From contig OZ025272.1 of the NCBI GenBank assembly GCA_964019165.1, forward strand, positions 10,073,856-10,137,855: a stretch of DNA of 64,000 bases. The letters are read 5' to 3'. This DNA comes from Mastigias papua (Eukaryota > Cnidaria > Scyphozoa > Rhizostomeae > Mastigiidae). The stretch's first letter is position 1, and each line of letters begins with the position of its first letter. This document shows, piece by piece, positions 21,634-35,499 of this stretch. The notes under the pieces were generated by a model, which saw only the letters and a list, made by a program, of their open reading frames with translations, had not been told where the DNA came from and made no database searches. The translations under genes and the position numbers were made by a program.

Positions 21634-24166
21634 TCAAAAGTTTATTTTTCCTGCTTTCTCGGCAGCAAATGCATCAATCAGTTTTTCATATTTCATCTGT
21701 TTTGCCAGTTTGCGCTCGATGGAAAGAGTCATAAGACTTGACAGTCTCTCTTGAGACATGAGCGCAGACGATTTTCTATAAGTGCAAGTTTGCAAAAGGA
21801 GCATTCTCCTGCCGCTACAGATACCGGGATTGCTATGAATATTTGAGGGTACAAACAAACACAAACAAACAATATATGCAAACAAACACATATTTGAGGG
21901 TACAAACTGTCTATCTTTTTTCGTAAACAGAATTCAAGATAGAAATTGCTCTATTTTTCACCATGCTCATGGAATGATGAAACTTTGTGTAATGGGGTAG
22001 TTCATCCTCCAAGTCATCTGATACCAAATAATTTGGGTATTGATCAACTAGGTGCTTAGCTTGCTTCTTGATGGTCACAGCACTTGGATTATTAGGAGGG
22101 TTGATAACGAATTAGAACAGTTGTGCAATGACTTGTACCCCTTGAGACCTGTCTCTCAGTTGCATCAAAAGAGTGTCTAGAGCAGCATAATACACCTCAA
22201 TCTTGCAGGCTCTTTCCTCATCTGAGATACATTCACTGTTGCTGTTTGTACCATTATCCACTTGCTTTCTAGTGTGAGAACTTTTCTTCTTGAAATTATC
22301 ATTCAGGCAAAGGCTTGAAGCAACAGTTTTGGATTTATCTAAAATACTACCCCAGGAATCACGAAGGGTTTGGATCTCTTTCTGCAGATCAGCAAAGTGT
22401 TTAACTTCATCTGCTATAGAGATATCGGCATATTGCAGAAGTTTGTTCATATCGTCAATGCACTGTAACGTCTTGAACCATGTTGTTGCGAGGAATACAA
22501 ACTCAAATGATTCCATTCACTCTGTCAAGTTTTCAACATCGCTGAATGCTTCGTCTGGCAGATCCAGATCTGTTTTTAATCTCTCAAGAGCTTCCAATAT
22601 CTGGGCGTAATTTTTTGTCAGTGGTTTTATTGCATCTATTCTTGCGCTACACCTTGTTTGCGATAAACTATAAAGGCTAACACCAGCTGTTTATTGTACA
22701 ATTTTCCAACGAGCAGTGATTGCAGTTTCCAAAAATTTCCTTACCTGTGATGAAGCTTCGAGAGCATGAACGCCGCATAAATTCAAGTTGTGGGCTCCAC
22801 AAGGAGCGTACAAAGCCTGAGGATTCTTCTGACGGATAACCGTCTGTGCTCGTTTATATTTGAGCCATTGGCATGGCGTTGGCCACGACATCGTTGTATA
22901 TCTATTTGTTTCTCCTCCAAAACATCACAGATGGTTTTTGCTATATCCTCTCCTCTCTTCTTCTCGCAATCGCAGAGTGTTAAATATCTTTCTACAACTT
23001 CCCAGATCCTATCTTTTAGCAATGCATAGCGCAGAACGAATGTATAATGCTCTGTTTGGGATGAATCAGGGGTTCCATCCACAATAAGGCGACACTAATA
23101 CGCCTGTTGTAAATCCAACAAAATTGCTTGATGAATTTGCTTTGCGCATAAGGAAATGAATTCATTTTGCTTTTGCCATGAGAGATAGTGCGATTGTCAT
23201 CTTTCTCCACTCTGCTGGTGCAGCATTACTTTGGTTAGGTGTTCTTTCAATGTTGGATAGTAGCAAATAATAAGGTATAATATGCCAAGGACATTACCAT
23301 TGTCGGGCTCCCCGATACAGGAGCTTGTACCCCTGAAAGGCAAATTTCATTCTGCCAAGAAAAATTTCACTTTTAACAAACACTTATGGATTTTCCTCCA
23401 ACGCAGCTTCTCTTCATTTATCTTCGTTTGAAGCCGGTCATCTATGCCAGATTGTTTCCAAAGTGCTACCTCAAGATCTTTCCATATGACATAGTTAATA
23501 ATGTGCACGGTACTCTGCTCATGTGACTTTACTTTTTCATAGGGCTTTTTCCATCTGACTCTAAAGCCCAATTTTGGGTGGCTAAACAGGGAATGTGCTT
23601 GAGACGGTTTGGTTTTCGTTAAACAAGCAACATGAAAAGCAAAAGAGCGCTTTACAATTGTCACTCCAGATTAGCCATTCTCTTCTTTCTGATTCACCAT
23701 TTGGCATGAACTTCCAAAGTATTCTCGTTGGAACACTCTGCATGTATGGTCTCTTGGGAACTCTTTCGGGTTTGGCAGTGGACCATTGGCGAGAATTCTA
23801 TCCTGTCTCCTCTGCTGCATCTATCCCAAGTAGCAACATCACATCTTGCCAGCAATTCTGTATTTTGACATGAGGACCCCGGTATATGCTCTTCTTCGTG
23901 GCTCATAAGGACATGTGCTTCTATTTCGTTTTCCTTTTTTCCACTCCCCTCGTTAACCGCTTCGAATTTTTTTGAATTGGATGTATTACCTGCTCTACTG
24001 CATTAGCTGAAGGCAGCACATGCTGTACTTGCATTTCTGATAACTTATTCTCAGTACTTTTCCCCCAACCAAGCTGCTCAAAAGTCACTTTCCCTTTTGA
24101 TTCGTTTTCCAGTCGCATTGACTTTTCTTTTCGCTTGGCAGCTCGAGATTGAAACGTTCTCTTCAT
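21634..24166 (-). pseudogene. Decayed ZMYM1-like hAT-superfamily transposase
   Basis: Minus-strand pieces follow the usual order of this transposase group. An N-terminal basic region starts at the ATG at 24166. A TTF-type finger region follows (DVATWDRCSRGDRIEF ... FAFHVACLTKTKPS), then NPQALYAPCGAHNLNLCGVH near 22760-22830. At the C terminus comes the dimerisation block, read in two frames as IAIPVSVAAGECSFCKLALI then MSQERLSSLMTLSIERKLAK, ending FAAEKAGKINF at 21634. The DUF4371/RNase H-like core is broken by several stops and frameshifts, and a 17-bp phrase TATTTGAGGGTACAAAC is duplicated around a CAAA-rich insert at 21840-21907. No convincing terminal inverted repeats or target duplication were found. 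The element is dead. Confidence 0.85.
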
Positions 24167-24169
24167 TTT

Positions 24170-25540
24170 GAAAGTACGTTAATACACAGAACCACGTATC
24201 AACTAAACATAACAGCAAGCACATTGGGAACCTAGCCAAGGCAATTAAGAAACATCGTCAATTTGTCGTCACTTCGCATCCTTTGCACTTAATAACATCA
24301 TATTTAATGCTGCTACTTATTAGGATAAAGCATTAGTGATGGAATACATTCGAGTATCTTTGTCTCTGGAGATTTCCTCTCTGAAAATTGCTACATTCTT
24401 TTAGTAGCAATCGCGCTTTTGCTTCAGATATCTGGCCAATTTGGAACAGGTTAGTCCATTAACGGACTTCCTTCGGTGTTCTCAAAGAGAATTTTCGATG
24501 AAGTGAGATCCTACTTCATGAGACCCCTTAGACCTTGAGGCCAGGGGGCAACTACGGTTTTTGTTGTATAAGAAAACACCCCACACAAAAAGATTGTGCT
24601 GCACGCAATATTTCTCTTTCTGAGCATATTTTTAAATTTTGAAGTAACATAAAGATTCCTCACTCTACCATTTCCCTTTTCAAAATCTCACTGCTAATAG
24701 GACACATCTGATAAAATAATCAAAGCAATATCCCTAGTATCTTCAGCATAGGTGCTCCTTTGAAAGAACTGCTGATTGGGAGCAAACAGACAAAATGTAA
24801 AACAACACTGGCTGCAAGGCGTCTGCTACTACAAAGTTATGATGTGCTAAGTGTGGAGCAGCAAGTCGGCCCCTTGTGTTTTTGCAGCCAATCTCTGAGT
24901 GTGAGCCAAAAATCCTGCTGGCAGTAGTGTGCATCGGTCACATAGAATGATGATAATGATAATGATCGTAAGGTGTACAAGCTGCAAAGATTCATGAGAG
25001 CAGGCTTGGAAAATACTTCAATTGCTGTAACAATATACTGCAATAATGGCGGAAAAGAGTAATCTTTAAATAGATATTACAGCAAAACTGGTCCTGGCCC
25101 CTCAACAAAAGTATGGCCAAAAAAAGGACACAGGTGAATCATCTTGGTTTTTTGAGTTAACAGTCTTACTCATTGTAACCTATAACATCAAGTATTTTGT
25201 TTTTAACATGGTATTTCTTTATTGTACGATGATATAGTGCTTATTACAAATTTCCCTCAAAACACTGACTTCCAAGCAGAGTAATCATTTCTCTTTCTTA
25301 TTACTACAGTCTACAGACCCCGGTGTTCAGGCAAAAATGAAATATTCCTAATTTTACCCAGGGGATATATTATGTTGCCTTTCTGCTATTGCCAGCAAAA
25401 ATTCCCACCTTGCCTCTCGATGAAACTTTTGAACTTTAAGGCAAAAATTTATCCTATGCATCCATATTCTGCAGAAATGTATGTTTCAAACATTAATTTC
25501 TCTCTCATTTGTATACCTTTATACCTGTATCATTTGTATG
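24170..25540. other. Spacer between hAT relic and RTE-like LINE, no gene recognised
   Basis: No exon or repeat with clear borders. Short frames on both strands at 24743-25043 are unsupported. Confidence 0.4.
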
Positions 25541-25554
25541 TCACTAATAAATTA

Positions 25555-27770
25555 CTTCAACAACCAAAGAGGAGATTGCACACATGGAAGAGCCTGAGTG
25601 ACATACACTGTAATCAAATCGATTATATGCTTATTAACGAAAGGTATTGAAATTGTAATAAACAAGTAAAGGCACAGGTGCTGACATTGATTCAGACCAA
25701 AATCCAGTGACAATGAATATAAAAATAAAATTGAAAAAGATAAAGAAAAGGCAATCTAGATTTCAACATGATATGAACATGCTGAAGGATGAAAAAATCA
25801 GACTGGAATATAACATCTTGGTAGAGAATAAATTTAATAGACATATGAGTGAGGAAACAATTCAGATTGACACAGAACAGAAAATTGAACACATGTGGAA
25901 TGCACTTAAAGAAAGCATGACCAGAGCTGCAGAAGAGGTATTACCAAAGGCAAAAAGAAAGATATCTGAAAGATATCGGAAAGAAAGGAAATGAAGAATG
26001 CCAGTCTCGACAAATATGAGCACACTAATAAAGAAATAGCAAAGGAATTAAAAAATGCAAAGCGTGAATGGTGTAACAACAAGAGTGAAGAAGTGAAACA
26101 ACAGGAAAAACAATACAAATCAAGTGAAATGTACAAGAAAGTGAACGAAATAATGGGTCAAAGGTATAAACAGATAACCAGTAATTGCATTTGAGACAAA
26201 GATGGTAAAACGTTACTTGATGCTTATGAAATAAATCGAGAAGGGAAGAATATGTAAGTGAGCTATATAATGACAAGAAAGGGAATCCTCCATTAGTTCA
26301 GAATCTAGATGGAGAAGGCATATTATTATCAGCAGTTGAAAAAGCAATAAAAGATCTAAAATCAGGCAAAGCTCCTAGTGGTGACCAACTGACATCAGAG
26401 ATGATAAAAGCATTAGATGAATTTGGACTAGACATCATTCATAAACTAGTAAATGAAACTTATAAAGCCAGCTACAAACCATCCAACAAGAATCAATATA
26501 TGATAGACTACCAAAGAAGCATAAGGAAATAATGTGCACAGAACACAGGATATTGAGTCTAATGAGTCATGTATTGAAACCAAAACTAAGAATAAATTAA
26601 TATAAATATATATAAATTAATATAATAAAACAAATTAATAACCTGCAAAGTGGATTTATGACTGGGAAAGGGATTCAAGAGGGAAGTTTCAATTTCAGAA
26701 TGATGAATAAACACTATTGTGAAGTGAATAAGAAAGTTTATGTATGCTATATAGACTATGAAAAAGTGTCCTATCAAATCAATCATGATAAATTAACAGA
26801 CTGTCTGAAAGCTATTGGAAAAGAAGGAAAAGATATTTAGTTGATTGAAAGCTTATATTAAAAGCAGGATGATGTCAAGATTAAATGATGAGTTAGGCAA
26901 GGATGTGTTCTCTCCCCATTTCTTTTCAATTTATACATGGAGAAGATGTTCAGACAGACTGAGGACTGTGATGGAATAACAATAAGTGGTATAAACATCA
27001 ATAATCTGAGATGCACAGGTGATACAGTCCTACTTGTAGACACAATGAAGATCTGCAAGCCATAATGAATAAAGTAAATGGTATTGGGAAAGCCTATAAT
27101 ATGAAAATAAGTGCCAAAAGTACAAAACTAATGGTAATCAGTATGACAGCCAATAAGCCAAAAGTCAACATTACCATATATGGTATAGAAACAGAACAAA
27201 TAGCAAACTTCACTTATTTGGGACATTTAATACCAGAAGATGGTAAATGTGATGAAGAAACAAAAATATGTATTGGTATAGCTCAAAAAATTTTTTTCAG
27301 AATGAGCAAAGTGCTAACATCCATAATGATATCGCTAGATACAAGGAAACACATCCTTCAATGTCACATATTGTCTTTATTAACATATGGACTAGAAATA
27401 TGGTCAATATCAAAGCCCATGTGTACAAGGTCGAAATATTTTGAAATTTGGTGCCACTGGACAATGTTGAGGATTTCATGGACATATGAAGTTAGGAACG
27501 AGCAGGTGTACTGCAAAGATGATAACACTATTGCTTTATATAAAACTATTCTGCTAAAGAAACTGAAGTATTTTGGAAACTTTACAAGGCACAGCACATT
27601 ACAACATATACTGCTGGAAGGAAAAGAGAATGGTAGAAGGGGAAGAGCTAGGGCAACCTGCTTAAACAACATAAGTAAGTGGACAGGCTTGAAATTATGC
27701 AGAGGCAGAAAGAGCAACATATCATTATGACGAGTGGAGAACCATTCATCCATCCATCCCTCTGCCCAAA
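25555..27770 (+). pseudogene. RTE-like LINE, decayed endonuclease and reverse transcriptase
   Basis: The left end is the C-terminal part of an APE endonuclease (RRLHTWKSLSDIHCNQIDYML). A lysine-rich linker follows (25707-26190), then the RT: AIKDLKSGKAPSGDQLTSEM near 26350, LQSGFMTGKGIQEG near 26650, VYVCYIDYEKVSYQINH near 26740, RQGCVLSPFLFNLY near 26890. At the catalytic loop the expected aspartate pair is replaced by CTGDT, so the active site is lost. The C-terminal tail (27065-27730) has FTYLGHLIPEDGKCDEE, a degenerate wrist region and a basic NGRRGRARATCLNN end. Stops and frameshifts interrupt it throughout. CATC repeats near 27750 may mark the 3' end. Confidence 0.85.
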
Positions 27771-27789
27771 GATAGAAAAATTTGAATGA

Positions 27790-28890
27790 GCAAATCTTCC
27801 CAAGTTAGATGACTCTATGTGTCCAAGATTTGCTGACATATTTCCTAGATCGATCTAGCTTCAAAACTTGAATAGAATCAACACACCAGCTTTGATGTCA
27901 GTGATGCATATTGGGCCTCAGCCTGCCGTGCCTCGTTTCTGCTTTACCTTTTTTCTGTTTGCTCTGATTGGGACCTCTCTGTCCACATTTCAAATATTCT
28001 CACTTCAATTTTGCAGAATAATCCTAAAATATATCACCTGTAAAGTTCCATCATGCTGCACCCTTTATATGTTGCAAGTCAATTCATATCCTAAACTTTG
28101 TATATAGGTGGAGCATTTATGGAAACTCTCTCAACCACACAATCCTTCTAGTTTCCTCATATGTCTTCTACATTCTTCTTGCCAATCTGAAGGTAACTGT
28201 AACAATATTCACTCATAACAATAAATGATTTTATATCAAGCCAAATTTTGTGATTTGTCAACTTGTCATGGCATTTTTCTTCCAAGAAACTTTTGGCCGT
28301 TATGAAATACATCATTTAACTTGTTTTGGGGGGAAAATACGCTAATCTAAATACAAATTGATCCAATAATCATGGATGAAATTGCATTAACCAAGCGAAG
28401 CTAATCAAATTCCTATAAAAAGAAAAGGGTATAGCTCAGAAAGTTTGATGATTTTTGGCCTGTCTCTCTCCCAAAATTTGTGCCAACACTGTCACCACAC
28501 TATGTACAAATGGCAGTCCAGGATGTGAATTGACTAGAAACACATAAAGGGCAAGGCAAAGTAGAACTCTAAAGGAGACATATTTGGGCAGGGTTTGTAC
28601 AAGATTCTCCAAATGAAATTTCCTGATTTTCCCCTGACTTTTTGCTAAAATAAGATGGTTTTACCTGATCATTTATACATTGAATAATGTGTTAGAAGCC
28701 ATCTAAAATATAAATGCTAAAATTTTGCTGGATGAAACCTTTGAAACTCAGTTACTTCTAATGCTAATTTGATCGCACTGTCAGCATGAAATTTACCTAT
28801 GACTTAGGATGACACCAAGAATCTATCTATTGAGGTACCTGTATTGCAACCATGAATCCCCACCTCCTTCTATCCTATGCAATTTCAACT
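27790..28890. other. Spacer, no gene recognised
   Basis: Only one reverse-oriented copy of the GTCAGGGAAA-type repeat (about 28615-28650) is evident. Confidence 0.4.
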
Positions 28891-28899
28891 AAATCTATT

Positions 28900-29200
28900 A
28901 GTGTGTACTGTCTATCCATTCTAACAGTTAAACTGTAAATGAACTTCAACTGTTGTCTTCCTTTAGCTGTCTTTCTATTGATTCTTCCAAGTAGGCAATC
29001 CCTCTATAATCCCCATGCTCTTAGAACATGGCCAAGAAACTGCAACTGTCTCCATTCAATATTTGGCATTAATTCTCTTCAAACTCCCAGCTCTTCTCAA
29101 CACTAAAATTCTTCAAGATCTGCAACATATTACCAAATGCCTTCTTTGCCATACCAGTTCTTTCTACAATTGATGTCTTTCTTGCTGTTATAAGTATTAC
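28900..29200 (-). pseudogene. RTE-like LINE C-terminal remnant
   Basis: On the minus strand RTGMAKKAFGNMLQIL, then LQFLGHVLRAWGL and LLGRINRKTAKGRQQLK read as the tail of RTE-type reverse transcriptases (usually GHV-R ... G-I-G-R-RGRQR-K). Stops and frame changes separate the blocks. It is opposite in orientation to the element at 25555-27770, so it is a separate insertion. Confidence 0.6.
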
Positions 29201-29209
29201 AAGCTATAC

Positions 29210-30485
29210 AACTATTACAAGCTTTCCTTGAGTTTTGCCGAAATTGTTGTGTGTATGGAGGGTTGGCCTATTGTTCTGGTGCCCACTTGGGAGTTATGTG
29301 TTGTGTCAGGCAGCTTGTATATCTAGGGATTGCTGTTTTGTACAGAGTGAAGTTGATTTAGATGAATTAGAAATAATATCAATTATATCTACATCCACAA
29401 AAATAAGCCAATTTTCCAGGTCTTCCAGGTCCTGTATAAAATCCCAGAGGGCCCCACTCTGCAGCTAGCAGGTCTTTCAAAGGAGTGCCTATGCCAAATA
29501 TACAGGGAAATTTCTTTGATTATAGAGTCAGATATAAGAAATCTACCTGGAAAAGAGAAATATTGTGTAACACCAGATTTTGAATGGGATGCTGTTTTAT
29601 ACAGCAAAATCCTAGTACTAAGTCTTTTGGAAAACTGATCAATAAATACTTCTCTCCCTTATTTTACTGTCTTTTATGCCTTTTGATTGGCAAGCGAGAC
29701 TATACAGAAATAAGCTGATTGGCAAAAACATTTTACCCTCTGCTGTTATCTAAAGCTAATTTCTACCATAAGAAATCCATGCATAAGCAGCACCTGAGCA
29801 TACCATAAAATCCCTAATATGCCCAGGGGGCTTAGTAAATTTTTGATCTTCAAGAAGGGAAGGCTAATTGACAGGGGGTTTTATAGAGAAGGGGCTAATT
29901 TGGAAATATTAATGTAAGTGAGGTGATTAGTGTTGTATAAATTATGCTCTTCATTCAATGTTAAGAGCAATGTTGAATAAGGTTCAAATTAAAGTCAGAT
30001 AAATTACTGATAACTCCAAAGGATATAAAATTATATATACATAGGAGATAATAAAAATGATGTGACTATGTATGATTAGTTATTGGTATTCTTTTTAATA
30101 AGCTTCTGGTATTTGATAATGTGGGAGCTCAAAGAGAGGGGGGCCTATTGGAGAAAGGAGTGCAAAAGAGCAGGGGGCAAAATAGAGCCTCTATGGTGGG
30201 CTGAACTGCTAATGTAATGCATTGAAGGATGAATCCATATGAGATGTTGAAAAGTCTGTTTGCTGAAGCACCTATAACATAAATAAAGAGCAACTGCAGC
30301 ATCAGTTATTGGGAAAGGAACTATATGTCGCTTATATAAAAAAGGGCCTTACCAATGAATTGTTGATCTCATTTTGGCGATCTCTTATTCGACGCAATTT
30401 TCTGTTCTTCAGGAATAGATACAAGCACCAGAATATAAACTTTATGACAATAACAACAACAATGATGCTAAAAAAGAAAATGCAT
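29210..30485. other. Spacer with G-rich CTTAT-type repeat phrases
   Basis: No exon recognised. The frame near 29520-29620 (LPGKEKYCVTPDFEWDAVLY) is short and unassigned. CAGGGGGCTTAG and GAGGGGGGCCTATTGG phrases at 29826-30185 match the dispersed repeat at 19659-19945. Confidence 0.35.
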
Positions 30486-30491
30486 TTCAAA

Positions 30492-30822
30492 CTATCATCA
30501 TCATCATCATAATCATCACCATCACCATCATCATTATCATCATAATCCTCATAATCATCAACATTATTATCATTATCAATTCACCTTTTCCATCATCATC
30601 ATCACTCTCCATATCAATTCACCATCTTCATCACTATCATTATTATCAATATTACTACCATGACCAATATCATCACCATCATCATTTAATTCTACTTATC
30701 ATCATCATCACCATCATCATCATTATCATAATAATTATTATCATAATCATCACCATAATCATTGTCATCATAATCATCATAATCATCATAATCATCATCA
30801 TCAACATCATAACAATCATACT
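30492..30822. repeat. (ATC/CAT)n microsatellite, imperfect
   Basis: About 330 bases are dominated by ATC/CAT trinucleotides with interspersed ATA and ACC variants. The methionine-rich and aspartate-rich open frames on the minus strand are by-products of the repeat. Confidence 0.95.
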
Positions 30823-31359
30823 CAAGATAAATTCTAAGCATTGGATGATAAAATAAAGCATAAACAAACAACTCCAACAGAAAGAAATATTAAACTGTCA
30901 AGGAATACACATTACAAAGCATATACCTAAACTGCCTTGTAATATTCACAGATACATGGAAAAACTCAAAGACAGCTTTCAAAGTCAAATGGCTTCCTTG
31001 ATATTAAATGAGACTGGAATATTGTAATATAGATGATCTATCAACTGCCTGCTCTCAGTAAATCGGAGGGTCACCTTAGTAACAATAACAGGGCTTTCAA
31101 TGGAGGACATACAATAGCCCATGCCTGCATAGGCACATGCCCAAGGGTTCATTTGGGAGAGATTAATCATGTAGCGAGTGATATTTATTTCCCATGTTGA
31201 GAGTGATATTTGGAATGTGCCAAATGTTTCGATTCAATGTTCAGTAATAGGCCAAACCAACTGAGAAACTCTTTCAGAACAGAAACCTTTGAATGTAAGA
31301 ACCTCTTGGTTACACATTGACCCAACCAATTTGAGACCCTGCTTACATGGCATCGGGGT

Positions 31360-31680
31360 GTTTATATGTTTCAGTTTCAGTTTATTTATTTTTAAATTCC
31401 ACACATACAATTCTAAAATGATAATATGTCAACAGAATACAAGATTTAACAGACAATATCACAGAAAATTAATACAATTGAATACAATAATGAGACAAAT
31501 TACCAATACAATTTATAAAAAAACAAAAAAGAGAGCATTGTATGCAGAGATTTACTTGGAGGAGGAGCTCCCTCAAAAGGTAAACTAATCGAGGAGGGAG
31601 CCCCCCTATTAAAATTAAACATAAAATGAATTTAAATTTAAACTATAATAAACCAGGCTATGAATGAGGCAAGTGCCACC
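31360..31680 (-). mobile_element. Probable LINE 3' untranslated end (minus orientation)
   Basis: TTTATTTATTTTTAAATTCC followed by an ACATACAA-type stretch and GAGGAGGAGCTCCCTC resembles, in reverse, the 3' end and A-rich tail of a non-LTR element, in the same layout as the LINE end at 10823-10950. No coding part is recognised next to it. The adjacent C-rich segment at 31686-31960 may belong to it. Confidence 0.35.
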
Positions 31681-31685
31681 TCAGG

Positions 31686-31960
31686 ATGGAAAAACCCAGA
31701 TGGGAACCCCAAGGGACCCACAGCCCCCAACAGCCTAGACCGCCACAATGGCCAGCAACCTGCCAAAGCCCAGAGGGCATATCAGGGGTTGAAGCCCAGG
31801 CACATCAACAGAGGATAAATCCCACTGCAAGGGTGCACCCAGACCCCACCCCCTACCCAGCCTTCAAAACCACCAGAAACCACCAACCACCAGCACCCCC
31901 AAAGATGCCCAGGGCCATAGGTACCCCAAAACACCCACCCACCCCCATATATGGTACAGT
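31686..31960. other. Compositionally odd C-rich, G-poor segment
   Basis: For about 270 bases the + strand is very rich in C (ACCCCACCCCCTACCCAGCC, ACACCCACCCACCCCC) in an otherwise AT-rich region. A 106-codon frame rich in Pro, Gln and Arg runs through it but shows no known domain. It may be the non-coding or ORF1-like part of a retrotransposon joined to the LINE-like end at 31360-31680. Confidence 0.4.
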
Positions 31961-34900
31961 ATTCATTTCATACTGTATTACTAAGGGTATTGAAATCATA
32001 CTGTAGTCACCATTGCTTTTGTGTAAACAAAATGCAATATGATATGAAAACATATCAGATTCAAATGAATCTGATACCATGTAAACAGGCTCTAAACTAT
32101 AATGGCATGCCCATGAAAGTTAAAATCATAGTTCATGTAGAGTGTTGCAAAGAGAAAGCTTGCTATGTTGTGCTATTACATCATTATTAATTGCGCCCCA
32201 CTCTGCTTGCCAGAAGTATTGATCACATGCCCATAATCTCTAAATGTGTAAGACAGCAGTAGATAATTCCACTGTAAGCCCAATATCTATATGCAACATA
32301 TACTTTACCTATGGCAAAAAAGAAATGCAACCTGCATATTATTATCCCACTAATGTTTTAGTACGGGCATCTTATAATAGATACTAGGACACTGATAGAT
32401 TAGGAAAACACCTCAGAAAGAAACTTATTGTTTTAAAAATCAACTTACACAATGCCCACCATTCAGTATGTTCCTTTGCTTGATTACAGTGATCAGGCAG
32501 AGATGAAATTGTCTTACACAAATGAGGCTAAATTTTCATGGAAAAACATTTAACACTTACATGTAAAACAATACTTGGGTATTTGCCATGTTTTCTTTTG
32601 ATAGTTCATGTTCAAATCTGGAAAAGTCATACATACATATTAGTGGATTTCCAAATCAGAATAAGTTGAGTTTTTTTATTATTTTAAGTGATGCAACTCT
32701 CATTTTCTATATTAATCATATAGTCTATACAACACTGGCAATCCAAGAATGCACTCCTTCCATCACACTTTTCACATTTATAAACTACAAATGCAAAAGA
32801 TGCATTTTTTCATATATCCTAAAAGAAAGGCTGGGTGCTGAAAAAGAAATACAATTTGTCATATTACCACCATGAATATTTGATGTAATTTGAGCCTCGG
32901 AAATTGAAAAGTCAGAGCAGTAGCAGGTGGGAGATTCAACTAAACAATTTAATATTCAACTATATTATTTAAATGACATATTCAAAGGATCCTGTGTGGA
33001 ATTGCATCATAAATATGAAAGGACAAAATCTCATTGTCTCATTTCAATAGGCTATCACCAACTTGGAAATCAAACCTCCAACCATTCAGCTTAACTTAAT
33101 TTAACTAATGTTTTGCTGTAGAATAATAAGTAAGAGTCAATTCATTTTATCAGATAGAATCATACTATGTTGTAACTTGTTTAGTGTAGCCTTGATGCAA
33201 ATTTGAAACATTGAAATCATCAGGATGGAAAAACACTGGATTTTCTGAAATGTATGATTCTACTGTTTAAACCATAAAAGCAACATAAACAACTGAGAAG
33301 GATCAGGATTAGTGCAATCTACCATAATTGACTTAATAGGTCCCAGAATCATAGATATAAGTATTGTGTAAGCAATTTCATATCCCCCATAAGCTATTAA
33401 CAAATTGAGCTCAAGGTAGCATGAAAAATATCCATGAATAATCTGATAGCAACTTTTATGGTGGTAATAGTTGAAGGCACAGTACAAAAATTCAATGGCA
33501 AGTTTTTACTTTTAACCACATAGAGATAAGAGTAGTTTCCCATAGATTACATGAAAAACATATTCACAATGGAAGAAAGTACTTCCTTCTCATAAAAAGA
33601 ATTCCAAGGTTCTAAGGTCTTTCTTGTTTCAACAAAGTACCAATTGACATTCAAGGCCAGGCCTGTTCAAGACTTAAGACTCTATTGTCATTTTTAGCAT
33701 TTCATGAAACAACATCTACACACAATAGTTATTAACCATAGGAGCACTCTCAAGCTGGAAAGAATATTTTTAAAATGTCTCAATGTCCTTCCTTTTACAT
33801 TGTATATGTAATAAATAAAAATTTTAATTTCTTTACTTTCACACAAGGTACCCTATTGATGAAAATAATTGCAACATAGATTAGGTTTACTTTACAAAAA
33901 TACTCCTCATACCAAATTGTTACTACATTTTATCATTAACTGAACTAACAACAAACTGATAACCTGAAAAAGACGCTAGTGATGAATGACTAATATGTGA
34001 TAGTTATGAAATATTTTATGATATCAAATTAAAGATATGAGAGACCATCATCAGGCTCAAAAAGGTAAGAGGAGGATAATGTGCAATCCCAAAAAACATA
34101 ATGAGAGTGGAACATTACAAAGTTATTGAGGCTTGAACAGTAACAGAAAATTTGATCAAATAATAGGAACTCATAGTCATGTCATATATTATATATAGAG
34201 GAGGAATTTATAAGTAAAATTACTATCAATATTACACCCAAAAACTGTCATAAACCTTGATAAATAAATATATCCTGTAATTCTGTTAGCAAAGTGTATA
34301 TTGGACACCAACAAGATAATGGCACATCTATGCTCAACCATTTGAAAATATACTTATAAATTTGCCAACATATCACAGGCAGAACATAAAATCTGTCAAT
34401 CATGCAGTCTTAATATTACAAATATAACTTTATCGTATTCGTATCAAAGCTTAAAACAAAAAATGACTGAGATGAAGATTCATTATCTAAATCTACATTT
34501 GGGAACTACTATCAACAGTAAAGTATTCTCATCAACCCGTATCATTTCAGAGTTGTATAAAATTTACCACATAGCTAAACAAACCAGGAAGCTTGCACCA
34601 AAGAAGACGAGAGAGGTTAGATGACATTAGATCGAGCATCTAACACGTACATGAAGAGAACTTCCTACCACGTGTAAACTATGTTGTCTTAAAGTAAGCA
34701 TAATATTTTATGTCTGTCTTCATGCGAACGTAATTCGTGAGGTTTGCTGCCAACAGGATTTGCATGTCAAATCCTTGAGAGATCTACAGTTAGATCACTG
34801 TAGTAAAAGCCAGGTCAATCAGATCAAATCGAGCGGCTGGATGACGATTCTATTTGAGGATTATACCTTCTGTGCTACTCGCATTTGACTGAATTATCTT

Positions 34901-35499
34901 TGCAAACAATGCATGGTACTGCCATACCTACAGATGCAAACCTATTAGACTTGAATCATTGGAAAATAGTGAAAATCAAACACGCTGTCTTGCTGTAATG
35001 ATAAAACCCTTGCTAGCACCTAACAGTGCACTTCTGATAATCAAGAACAAAATCCTGGAAGTTCACAAATACCATGAAAGTTGCGCAAAGAGGGAAAACG
35101 GCCTGAGCAAACTTACGTACTAGAATACAATCATTATCTGCAGAATCTCCACTTCTATCAAAACCGTGGAAGCGTTCGAAGTACCATTGCTTAGAGCATT
35201 TTATCAGAGTTTTAGCTTGGTTGTATTTATCAGAGTCTCTGCAGGAACAATCTTGATTTCAGCTCGGCATCTGCGGGAAGCAAAACATAAACTTTATTCC
35301 CAGCATGCTTTGTGCCTTGACTTCGGAGGCTGAGGCACAGTGGGCCGAGGCCACTGGCAGCAACAGCAACCTGCCGCAAATGGGACACTAGTGTCCTACT
35401 CTCCCAAACCAGTGTCCCAAGCCAGGGCTGTAGGGAGGGATGACAAGCTTCGCTTAATTTAGTTTGGCCCATTGGACTGATCTGGACTACCCTCTTACT
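31961..35499. other. Long spacer, no gene recognised
   Basis: No exon pair with splice context was found. A GC-richer patch at 35256-35460 contains the 14-bp palindrome GGACACTAGTGTCC and an 80-codon minus frame without recognisable features. Confidence 0.4.

Noticed and set aside
21400..24545. GAGGCCCTGGGGCAAAAG (about 21402) and GAGGCCAGGGGGCAAC (about 24538) as ends of the ZMYM1-like hAT element
   Set aside because: They are similar in direct rather than inverted orientation, so they do not behave as terminal inverted repeats, and no matching 8-bp flanks were found.
30682..30877. Met/Ile- and Asp-rich minus-strand frames
   Set aside because: Low-complexity translations of the ATC microsatellite.
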